DNA from: SZUA-430 sp044375275
GTDB taxonomy: Bacteria; Pseudomonadota; Alphaproteobacteria; Micropepsales; Micropepsaceae
NCBI GenBank assembly: GCA_044375275.1
Contig: JBILMZ010000171.1
Location: forward strand, 1 to 7,601
Reading direction: 5' to 3'
Length of the DNA: 7,601 bases
The notes below the pieces were generated by a model. That model was not told the origin of the DNA, made no database searches, and saw only the letters and a list, made by a program, of their open reading frames with translations. This document shows, in pieces, positions 1 to 5,405 of this stretch. Every line of letters starts with the position of its first letter. The first letter of the stretch is position 1. The translations under genes were made by a program, and so were the position numbers.

Positions 1-660
1 TCCGGGTTGGCGGATTGCATGGTGGCCGGTGTGACGTGCCCGACGGCCCGCGTGATCGAGGCGGCGATGCTCACCATTGGCCTCGCGGACGGCGTGGCAG
101 TGCCATCGAGCTTCTTTCTCATGCTGCCGCATCCGGCGGTCGGGCGCGAGCCGACCCTCTTTGCGGACTGCGCCGTAAACGTGTCACCGAGCATGGAAGA
201 ACTGGCAGCAATCGGCGTTGCGTCCGCTCGCTCCTGGCAGAGGCTCATGAGCACGCCACCACTCACCGCCTTCCTGTCCTTTTCTACCCAGGGCAGCGCC
301 AGCCATCAGGCGGCGAGCACCGTTCGGGAAGCCGCCGCCCTCGCGGCAGCCCAATGTCCTGCATTCCACTTCCAGGGTGAACTCCAGGCCGACGCCGCCC
401 TGAACCCGCGCATCGCCGGCCTCAAGGTACGTGAGCCTGGCCCGGTCGCCGGACACGCCAACGTCCTTGTCTTCCCGGATCTTGGTGCCGCCAATATCGG
501 CTACAAGCTGCTGCAGGAGCTCGGCGGCGCAACGGCGCTCGGCCCCTTCCTGCAGGGGTTCGCTCACCCGGTCAGCGACCTCTCGCGCGGGGCCACCGTT
601 CAGGACATCGTCGAAACGTCGATCATCACCGCCAGCCTTTCCCTCGATCAAGTGGCCTGA
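1..660 (+). CDS. pta: Phosphate acetyltransferase, 5'-truncated by window edge
   Basis: This is the C-terminal part (219 residues) of a phosphate acetyltransferase, which interconverts acetyl phosphate plus CoA with acetyl-CoA plus phosphate in the cytoplasm. The frame is open from base 1, so the start lies outside the window. Visible PTA_PTB-family signatures, numbered from the first codon, are ADCMVAG near residue 4, LFADCAVN near 53, SFSTQGSA near 93, GELQADAAL near 126 and the hallmark VFPDLGAANIGYKL near 157, followed by GPFLQGFAHPVSDLSRG. The stop is TGA at 658-660. Stand-alone Pta proteins of about 320-340 residues are typical partners of Xsc, consuming the acetyl phosphate it makes; xsc is present here but on the other strand about 2.6 kb away. 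The CoA-transferase gene starts 67 bp downstream and may be cotranscribed. A phosphate butyryltransferase is the main alternative, but the motifs fit Pta better. Confidence 0.93.
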   Translation, partial: SGLADCMVAGVTCPTARVIEAAMLTIGLADGVAVPSSFFLMLPHPAVGREPTLFADCAVNVSPSMEELAAIGVASARSWQRLMSTPPLTAFLSFSTQGSASHQAASTVREAAALAAAQCPAFHFQGELQADAALNPRIAGLKVREPGPVAGHANVLVFPDLGAANIGYKLLQELGGATALGPFLQGFAHPVSDLSRGATVQDIVETSIITASLSLDQVA

Positions 661-727
661 TCACGGTTTCAATGCCACGCAGGCCCGATAGTATGGCTGC
701 GAGAACACGAAAGGGCAGGCATACGCC

Positions 728-2089
728 ATGGACACGCTACGCGGTGACAAGAAGGCGAGAAACATCACGGCGGCCGAGGCCGCTTCCAAGGTCAAGCCGG
801 GCATGTGGCTCGACCTCGGCGGGGTCAACGCGCAGAGCGAGACTTTCGACAAGGCGCTTGCCGCGCGGCGCGACGAACTGACGGACGTCAACATCCGCTC
901 ATGCCTGTCGATCCGCCCGCTGGCCTTCCTTGAGGCGGACCCCGAAGGCAAGCACTTCCATGCCTATAACTGGCACTTCAGCGGCTATGACCGCATGAAG
1001 CATGACGCGGGACGCACGGTCTATATTCCGCTGAACCTGGGTGAAGTGCCCGACTACTACCGTCGCTTCATCGATCCGCCGGACATGCTTGTCATCCGCA
1101 CGACCGCAATGGACGAGAACGGATACTTCAACCTGGGACCGACCAACGCGTGGATCCGCACGATTGTCGAGCGGGCAAAGACCGTGATCGTCGAGGTCGC
1201 GCCAAACCTGCCTTATGTGTTTGGCCCCCTCAACGGCATCCACGCCTCCAACGTGGACTACGTCATCGAAGGCGGGCAGGCGGGTGCTACTGAGCTGAAA
1301 AATGCGCCGATGAGCGACGTCGACCGTGCCGTCGCCACCCATATTGCCGAACACATCGACGATGGCGCCTGCGTGCAGATCGGCATCGGCGGCATGCCCA
1401 ACGCGGCCTGCACCCTGCTGGCACAGAGCGGTATCAAGGACCTCGGCATCCATACCGAGATGCTGACCGATGGCTGCATCGACCTGGTCAATGCCGGCTG
1501 CGTTACGGGTGCCCACAAGAAGCTCGACCCCGGCAAGGTCATCTTCACCTTCGCGCTCGGCTCGAAGTACATGTACGACGCGATCACGCGCAATCCGCTG
1601 ATGGAGTGCCACCCCGTCGACTACACGAACCTGCCGCACATCATCATGCAGAACGACAATGCCGTGTCGATCAACAACACGACCCAGATCGACCTGCAGG
1701 GGCAGTGTGCCTCGGAGTCGGACGGCCACCGCCATCTGACCGGCACGGGTGGGCAACTGCAGTTCGTCCGCGGCGCCTATGCCTCGAAGAACGGCAAGTC
1801 CTTCATGCTGCTGTCGTCAACCTATGAGCGCAAGGGCATGCGCAAGAGCCGCATCGTCCTGGACCTTACACCGGGGAACATCGTGACCACGCCGCGCTCG
1901 GACGTCATGTATGTGGTCACCGAATACGGGATCACCAACCTCAAGGGCAAGTCGGTGGCGGAACGGGCGCGCGCGCTGATCGCACTCGCGCACCCGGACT
2001 TTCGTGAGGGCCTCGAGCGTCAGGCCTATGAGAAAGGCCTGATCCCGAAGAACCTGATGCCGGTCTACGGCGTTTCCGACGCCGTGTGA
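728..2089 (+). CDS. Acetyl-CoA hydrolase/CoA-transferase family protein (acetate or 4-hydroxybutyrate CoA-transferase-like)
   Basis: A complete 453-residue class I CoA-transferase of the acetyl-CoA hydrolase/4-hydroxybutyrate CoA-transferase family. Members move CoA between acetyl-CoA and another carboxylate through a glutamyl-CoA thioester. E244 in GIHTEMLTDG (240-249) lies where the family's catalytic glutamate is expected. Other family signatures are EGGQAGA (181-187), the CoA-site loop GIGGMPNA (219-226), TGTGGQLQFVRGA (338-350) and the C-terminal VTEYGITNLKGKS (397-409) with AHPDFRE (421-427). The length is close to the 430-450 residues of 4-hydroxybutyrate/butyryl-CoA transferases and shorter than the roughly 500-residue succinyl-CoA:acetate type. 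The ATG at 728 has an AGG-containing purine stretch (711-719) about 8 bp upstream. It follows pta by 67 bp on the same strand, so acetyl-CoA made by Pta is a plausible CoA donor; the acceptor cannot be told. Its last 25 bp overlap the convergent TerC gene. Confidence 0.9.
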   Translation: MDTLRGDKKARNITAAEAASKVKPGMWLDLGGVNAQSETFDKALAARRDELTDVNIRSCLSIRPLAFLEADPEGKHFHAYNWHFSGYDRMKHDAGRTVYIPLNLGEVPDYYRRFIDPPDMLVIRTTAMDENGYFNLGPTNAWIRTIVERAKTVIVEVAPNLPYVFGPLNGIHASNVDYVIEGGQAGATELKNAPMSDVDRAVATHIAEHIDDGACVQIGIGGMPNAACTLLAQSGIKDLGIHTEMLTDGCIDLVNAGCVTGAHKKLDPGKVIFTFALGSKYMYDAITRNPLMECHPVDYTNLPHIIMQNDNAVSINNTTQIDLQGQCASESDGHRHLTGTGGQLQFVRGAYASKNGKSFMLLSSTYERKGMRKSRIVLDLTPGNIVTTPRSDVMYVVTEYGITNLKGKSVAERARALIALAHPDFREGLERQAYEKGLIPKNLMPVYGVSDAV

Positions 2090-3078
2090 CCATTGGCGGC
2101 CGCCCGTTTCTCGCGGGCGGTCATCACCATCGACAGGACCACACCACCGATCAGCAGGAAGGCCGTGACGCCCAGTGAAAGCTCGGGCGGGATCTTGCCC
2201 GTGAACTGGGCGATGAAGATCTTCGACCCGATGAACACCAGGACCAGCGCCAGCGCATACTTGAGGTAATGGAAGCGATGGATCATGGCCGACAGCGCAA
2301 AGAACAGCGCGCGAAGGCCCATGATGGCAAAGATGTTCGACGTGTAGACGATGAAGGGGTCAGTGGTGATCAGGAACACCGCCGGCACCGAATCCACCGC
2401 GAAGATGATGTCCGCGAACTCGATCACGCAAAGCGCCAGGAAGAGCGGCGTGGCGTGCAGGGCGACCTGGCCGGTCTTCGTCGAGGGAATGCGCACGAAG
2501 AACCGGTCCCCATGGAACGTGTCCGTCACGCGGATGTTCCGGCGCAGAAAGTTGATCATGGGGTTGTTGGCCATGTCAGGTTCCTGGTTGACCAGGAACA
2601 GCATCTTCAGGCCGGTGAAGACAAGGAACGCGCCGAAGAAGTAGAGGACGGCGTGGAATTCGTTCACGAGCGCCGCACCCAGCGAGATCATGATCGCGCG
2701 CAGCACGATGACGCCAAGGATACCCCAGAACAGGACCCGGTGCTGGTACTCGCGCGGCACGCCGAAATAGGTGAAGACCAGCGCAATGACGAAGATGTTG
2801 TCGAGCGCCAGCGTGTACTCGACGATATAGGCTGTCAGGAAGTCGACGCCGGACTGTTCGCCATAGCTGTACCAGACCCACGCGCCAAACATGAGCGCGA
2901 CGACCACATAGGCCGATGACTGGATCATGCTTTCCTTGAAGGTAACCACATGCGCCGTGCGGTGAAATATGCCGAGGTCGAAGGCGATCAGCGCCCCGAC
3001 GATCGACAGGAATGTCACCCAGGCCCAGACGGGCTTGCCGAGAAAATCATCCAAAAGAAATGGAAATAGCTGCTCCAT
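2065..3078 (-). CDS. TerC/Alx-family integral membrane protein (putative metal exporter)
   Basis: A 337-residue inner-membrane protein of the TerC family, closest in layout to E. coli Alx, which has been linked to manganese export and alkaline pH response. Hydrophobic segments lie near residues 17-37, 53-71, 83-105, 114-137, 143-162, 208-232, 246-265, 274-292 and 302-320. Family-specific acidic motifs within membrane segments are EYTLALDNIF (87-96, with D93) and EFADIIFAVDSVPAVF (220-235, with E220, D223, D229); these are likely metal ligands by family knowledge. The C-terminus is a short hydrophilic tail. The frame extends further upstream to 3249, but I chose the ATG at 3078-3076 because GAGG lies 6 nt before it and family similarity starts there; the upstream extension looks non-membrane and unlike the family. 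The 3' end overlaps the CoA-transferase by 25 bp. A link to sulfonate metabolism is not evident. Confidence 0.92.
   Translation of the reverse strand: MEQLFPFLLDDFLGKPVWAWVTFLSIVGALIAFDLGIFHRTAHVVTFKESMIQSSAYVVVALMFGAWVWYSYGEQSGVDFLTAYIVEYTLALDNIFVIALVFTYFGVPREYQHRVLFWGILGVIVLRAIMISLGAALVNEFHAVLYFFGAFLVFTGLKMLFLVNQEPDMANNPMINFLRRNIRVTDTFHGDRFFVRIPSTKTGQVALHATPLFLALCVIEFADIIFAVDSVPAVFLITTDPFIVYTSNIFAIMGLRALFFALSAMIHRFHYLKYALALVLVFIGSKIFIAQFTGKIPPELSLGVTAFLLIGGVVLSMVMTAREKRAAANGHTASETP
2067..2120. terminator. Two adjacent stem-loops at the convergent gene ends (possible bidirectional terminator)
   Basis: Stem-loop one pairs ACGGCGT (2067-2073) with ACGCCGT (2079-2085) around a 5-nt loop and covers the last codons of the CoA-transferase and the stop codon of terC. 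Stem-loop two pairs CCGCCCG (2100-2106) with CGGGCGG (2114-2120) around a 7-nt loop; it begins 11 nt after the CoA-transferase stop and lies inside the terC C-terminal codons. Neither is followed by a T-run on either strand, so a classical intrinsic terminator is not shown. The position between converging genes is what suggests a termination or transcript-end role. Confidence 0.35.
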
Positions 3079-3222
3079 TGAGGGCCTCTGTTTGCAGAAT
3101 GTGGACATCGCGCTTGTCCGACATCGCAGGCGAGCGCCTGCCAGAGGGGCCCGGCCCAAGCATCCTTGGCCAAGTAAGCAGTCAGGACTGACTTTCAAGA
3201 GCAGTCCGCACGGCTGTGCAGA
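3079..3222 (-). promoter_or_regulatory. Structured 5' leader of the TerC gene, possible cis-regulatory RNA
   Basis: On the minus strand the region before terC holds a series of inverted repeats: GCAC/GTGC (3208-3219), AGTCAG-GA-CTGACT (3180-3193), a 7-bp stem with one bulge (3153-3171), GCAGGCG-AG-CGCCTGC (3126-3141) and GGACA/TGTCC (3103-3119). The hexamer CCTCTG (minus strand, at 3142-3147) is complementary to CAGAGG (minus strand, at 3085-3090), which contains the terC ribosome binding site, so an anti-Shine-Dalgarno pairing is possible. A TTGAAA hexamer (3193-3198) resembles a -35 box, but no good -10 box follows. TerC/Alx genes in other bacteria are often preceded by the yybP-ykoY manganese riboswitch; I did not find its conserved GGGGAGUA-type loop here, so this is either a divergent or unrelated leader, or a DNA operator region. 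Confidence 0.3.
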
Positions 3223-3242
3223 CCGTTGCACGGAAGCAACGG
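3223..3242 (-). terminator. Stem-loop downstream of xsc
   Basis: A perfect 7-bp stem, CCGTTGC (3223-3229) with GCAACGG (3236-3242), closes a 6-nt loop about 30 nt after the xsc stop codon. A weaker dyad, GGAGA-ATT-TCTCC (3261-3273), touches the stop codon itself, and the palindrome CCAAGCTTGG (3253-3262) lies between them. No T-run follows on the minus strand, so the terminator role is inferred from position only. Confidence 0.3.
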
Positions 3243-3272
3243 AATCCACTCACCAAGCTTGGAGAATTTCTC

Positions 3273-5051
3273 CTACTCAACGCCCCGTTGGGGCCGCATG
3301 TCCGCGCGGTTAATGCCCGCCACCACGACCGGCTTCTTCATGGCATCCCGCCTGAAGGGTTCGCCGAGCTCCTGGTTCAGGATCACTTCGATGAAGGTCG
3401 TGATGCGCTTCTTCTGGTCCTCGCAGGCCTTGGCCAGCGCCGTCTTGAGTTCGTCCTGGGTGCGCACGGTCACGCCCTTGAGCCCGCAGCCTTCCGCCAC
3501 GCGTGCATAGCTCAGATGCGGGTCGAGCTCGGTCCCAACGAAGTTGTTGTCATACCAGAGGATCGAGTTGCGCTTCTCGGCGCCCCACTGGTAGTTCCGG
3601 AAGATCACCATCGTGATCCCCGGCCACTCCTCGCGGCCGATCGAGCCCATCTCGCTCATCGAGATGCCGAAGGCCCCGTCGCCCGCAAAGCCCACCACCG
3701 GCACATCCGGGCAGCCGATCTTCGCGCCGATGATCGAGGGGAAGCCATAGCCGCACGGCCCGAACATGCCCGGCGCCAGGTACTTCCGGCCCTCGTCGAA
3801 GGCCGGATAGGCATTGCCGATCGCGCAGTTGTTGCCGATGTCGGTCGAGATGATCGCCTCAGCCGGCAGCGCCGCCTGGATCGCCCGCCAGGCCTGGCGC
3901 GGCGAGAGCCGGTCGGGATCCCGACGGCGCGCATCGGCGTTCCATACCGTCCCCGGATCATCATCCTCGTGGTCCATGCTGGACAGGGTCTGCCGCCAGG
4001 CCGACTTCGTCTGGTGGATCAGCGCCTTGCGTTCTGCGCGCCCGGCTTGTCCCGCCTGCGGTGAAAGCTGCGCCAGTAGCGCCCGCGCCACCTGTCCGGC
4101 ATCCCCGCAGATCCCCACCGAAATCGCCTTCGTCAGCCCGATGCGATCCGGGTTGATGTCGACCTGGATGATCTTCGCCGTCTTCGGCCAGTAGTCGATG
4201 CCATAGCCGGGCAGGGTGGAGAACGGATTAAGGCGCGTGCCCAGCGCCAGCACCACGTCCGCCTTCGCAATCAGCTCCATCGCCGCCTTCGAGCCGTTAT
4301 AGCCGAGCGGCCCGACCGCCAGCGGGTGCGAGCCCGGGAAACTGTCATTGTGCTGGTAGCCACTGCAGACCGGCGCCTCCAGCCGCTCGGCCAGCGCCAC
4401 GCAGTCCGCAATCGCATTGCCGATGACGACACCACCGCCCGAGAGGATCACAGGGAACTTCGCCCCCGAGAGCAGCCGCGCCGCCTCGCTGATCGCCTCG
4501 CTCCCGCCGGAAGGCAGCTCCAGCCTTGTGATGGCCGGCAGGCTGATGTCGATGACCTGGGTCCAGAAGTCCCGAGGCACATTGATCTGCGCCGGCGCTG
4601 ACAGGCGAAGCGCCTTCAGGATCACCCGGTTCAGAACCTCGGCAATGCGCGAGGGATCGCGGACTTCTTCCTGGTAGCAGACCATGTCGCGGAAGAGCGC
4701 CATCTGCTCCACTTCCTGGAAGCCGCCCTGGCCGATGGTCCGGTTCGCCGCCTGCGGCGTGACCAGCAGCATCGGCGTGTGGTTCCAGTAGGCCGTCTTG
4801 ATCGGCGTCACGAAGTTCGTGATGCCCGGACCGTTCTGCGCGATCGCCATCGCGATCTTGCCCGTCGCCCGCGTATAGCCGTCGCAGATCGTCCCGGCAT
4901 TGCCCTCATGCGCGCAGTCCCAGAACGTGATCCCCGCCTTGGGGAAGAGGTCCGAGATCGGCATCATGGCCGACCCGATGATCCCGAAAGCGTGCTCGAT
5001 GCCGTGCATCTGCAGCACCTTCACGAAGGCTTCCTCGGTCGTCATTTTCAT
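3273..5051 (-). CDS. xsc: Sulfoacetaldehyde acetyltransferase (TPP-dependent)
   Basis: A complete 592-residue Xsc. It uses thiamine diphosphate and Mg2+ to convert sulfoacetaldehyde plus phosphate into sulfite plus acetyl phosphate, the desulfonation step of taurine, isethionate and related C2-sulfonate dissimilation. The acetolactate-synthase-like fold is visible: an N-terminal pyrimidine-binding domain with the cofactor-activating glutamate E49 in AHEGNAG (47-53), a central domain around residues 185-330, and a C-terminal pyrophosphate-binding domain with ISTDIGNNC (401-409) and the GDG metal motif (457-459) followed by RNYQWG (485-490). The N-terminal block around IIGSAMMPISDLFPKAGITF and the length match the Xsc subfamily rather than acetolactate synthases. 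The ATG at 5051-5049 is supported by AAGGA 9 nt upstream; an in-frame ATG two codons later is less well placed. The acetyl phosphate consumer Pta is encoded at 1-660 on the other strand. No regulator, transporter or sulfite handler is adjacent. Confidence 0.96.
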   Translation of the reverse strand: MKMTTEEAFVKVLQMHGIEHAFGIIGSAMMPISDLFPKAGITFWDCAHEGNAGTICDGYTRATGKIAMAIAQNGPGITNFVTPIKTAYWNHTPMLLVTPQAANRTIGQGGFQEVEQMALFRDMVCYQEEVRDPSRIAEVLNRVILKALRLSAPAQINVPRDFWTQVIDISLPAITRLELPSGGSEAISEAARLLSGAKFPVILSGGGVVIGNAIADCVALAERLEAPVCSGYQHNDSFPGSHPLAVGPLGYNGSKAAMELIAKADVVLALGTRLNPFSTLPGYGIDYWPKTAKIIQVDINPDRIGLTKAISVGICGDAGQVARALLAQLSPQAGQAGRAERKALIHQTKSAWRQTLSSMDHEDDDPGTVWNADARRRDPDRLSPRQAWRAIQAALPAEAIISTDIGNNCAIGNAYPAFDEGRKYLAPGMFGPCGYGFPSIIGAKIGCPDVPVVGFAGDGAFGISMSEMGSIGREEWPGITMVIFRNYQWGAEKRNSILWYDNNFVGTELDPHLSYARVAEGCGLKGVTVRTQDELKTALAKACEDQKKRITTFIEVILNQELGEPFRRDAMKKPVVVAGINRADMRPQRGVE

Positions 5052-5085
5052 GGGGCAGGGTCCTTGGGAAAAACAGCGTGACGGA

Positions 5086-5114
5086 CATTAAGCCGATTTC
5101 CGCGAACCCACCAA
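5086..5114 (-). promoter_or_regulatory. Weak candidate promoter for xsc
   Basis: On the minus strand TTGGTG (5109-5114) and TTAATG (5086-5091) are separated by 17 bp and lie about 35 bp before the xsc start, which would give a leader of roughly 28 nt carrying the AAGGA ribosome binding site. Both hexamers match the sigma-70 consensus poorly, so this is a position-based guess. Confidence 0.2.
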
Positions 5115-5167
5115 GGCCGTTGCGCCCCTGTCCACCACCGTCCGCCTCACCTGGCCAGGCTCAAGCC

Positions 5168-5243
5168 GAAGATGACACGAGCGCCGAACGCGCCATCCTG
5201 TTTTTCGCTTTTTCCCGCCAGTTTCCACCAATGAAGATGACAC
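5168..5243. repeat. 11-bp direct repeat GAAGATGACAC
   Basis: GAAGATGACAC occurs at 5168-5178 and again at 5233-5243, start-to-start distance 65 bp. Each copy is followed within about 10-20 bp by a T-rich stretch of similar wording (TGTTTTTCGC and TGTTTTTGCG), so the two halves look like a decayed duplication or a pair of binding sites in the xsc/sulfotransferase intergenic region. The stretch between them has no convincing gene. Confidence 0.5.
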
Positions 5244-5279
5244 TTCCGTCGGTGTTTTTGCGTTTGTCTGTCTTCTCCC

Positions 5280-5299
5280 TTGCTGTCTAGGTACAGCAA
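5280..5299. promoter_or_regulatory. 20-bp dyad TTGCTGT-N6-ACAGCAA, candidate operator
   Basis: A perfect 7-bp inverted repeat (5280-5286 and 5293-5299) with a 6-bp spacer sits in the divergent promoter region, about 100 bp before the sulfotransferase start and 230 bp before the xsc start. The size and symmetry are typical of a site for a dimeric repressor such as a GntR, TetR or LacI protein. It contains CTGT-N6-ACAG, which is not the gammaproteobacterial LexA box (N8 spacing). No cognate regulator can be named from this window. Confidence 0.4.
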
Positions 5300-5301
5300 A
5301 A

Positions 5302-5316
5302 GAACATATGTCGAAC
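5302..5316. promoter_or_regulatory. GAAC-N7-GAAC motif, possible alphaproteobacterial LexA box
   Basis: GAAC (5302-5305) and GAAC (5313-5316) are 7 bp apart; on the minus strand this reads GTTC-N7-GTTC, the direct-repeat SOS box known from alphaproteobacteria such as Rhodobacter and Caulobacter. The repeat really extends to the octamer GAACATAT twice (5302-5309 and 5313-5320), an 11-bp period that puts both copies on the same face of the helix. It lies 81 bp before the sulfotransferase start. Chance occurrence of the bare 8-base pattern in a window of this size is not negligible. Confidence 0.35.
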
Positions 5317-5334
5317 ATATCGCTCGGGCGCAAC

Positions 5335-5380
5335 CCTCCCGATCGCCGCACCCCGAAAGGCGTAGCGCGATCCCGGGAGG
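5335..5380 (+). promoter_or_regulatory. Long stem-loop in the sulfotransferase leader
   Basis: CCTCCC-GATCGC (5335-5346) pairs with GCGATC-CC-GGGAGG (5367-5380), giving a 12-bp stem with a single 2-nt bulge (5373-5374) and a 20-nt apical region that can itself form a small GGCG/CGCC pairing. It ends 17 nt before the start codon and buries the purine-rich GGGAGG. No T-run follows, so it is not a typical terminator. It may be an RNA control element or an extended operator; which is not decidable by eye. Confidence 0.45.
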
Positions 5381-5389
5381 CACATTAGG

Positions 5390-5405
5390 GTGTCCCCATG
5401 GACAC
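5390..5405 (+). promoter_or_regulatory. Hairpin enclosing the sulfotransferase start codon
   Basis: GTGTCC (5390-5395) and GGACAC (5400-5405) form a 6-bp stem with the tetraloop CCAT, so the start codon at 5398-5400 sits in the loop and stem top. The likely ribosome binding site AGGG (5387-5390) is directly adjacent. Such a structure can lower translation initiation unless opened; regulation is inferred. Confidence 0.4.

Larger units (their letters stand above)
5052..5397. other. Divergent intergenic region between xsc and the sulfotransferase gene
   Basis: This 346-bp region contains no convincing gene. Its middle part (about 5199-5280) is less GC-rich than the surroundings and pyrimidine-rich on the plus strand. 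It holds the direct repeat, dyad, LexA-like motif and two stem-loops listed separately, plus the palindrome CCTGGCCAGG (5150-5159). The density of symmetric elements within 5280-5405 points to control of one or both flanking genes. Confidence 0.6.

Noticed and set aside
899..1756. Long open frame (285 codons) on the minus strand inside the CoA-transferase gene
   Set aside because: Antisense shadow of a conserved enzyme gene; its translation is Val/Asp/Arg-rich with no recognised motifs.
2269..2919. Open frame of 216 codons on the plus strand inside the TerC gene
   Set aside because: Antisense shadow: the charged, Asp/Glu/Arg/His-rich product mirrors the hydrophobic codons of terC.
3079..3249. 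N-terminal extension of TerC by up to 57 residues
   Set aside because: The extension lacks family similarity, crosses the inverted-repeat leader, and the ATG at 3078 has a better ribosome binding site.
3079..3272. yybP-ykoY manganese riboswitch upstream of terC
   Set aside because: Expected from family context, but the conserved GGGGAGUA-type loop and its partner loop were not found by eye; kept only as an unspecified structured leader.
3216..4064. Long open frame (282 codons) on the plus strand across the xsc 3' half
   Set aside because: It lies antisense to strongly conserved xsc coding sequence, is rich in Arg/Ala/His/Pro as expected for a shadow frame of GC-rich DNA, and has no recognisable domain or ribosome binding site.
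5231..5290. Possible 19-residue hydrophobic leader peptide starting MKMTLPSVF and ending at TAG inside the 5280-5299 dyad
   Set aside because: No Shine-Dalgarno precedes the ATG and there is no sign of conservation; the placement of its stop in the dyad loop is intriguing but may be chance.
5078..5290. 70-codon GTG-start frame in the intergenic region
   Set aside because: Low-complexity proline-rich start, no convincing ribosome binding site and no recognisable similarity.
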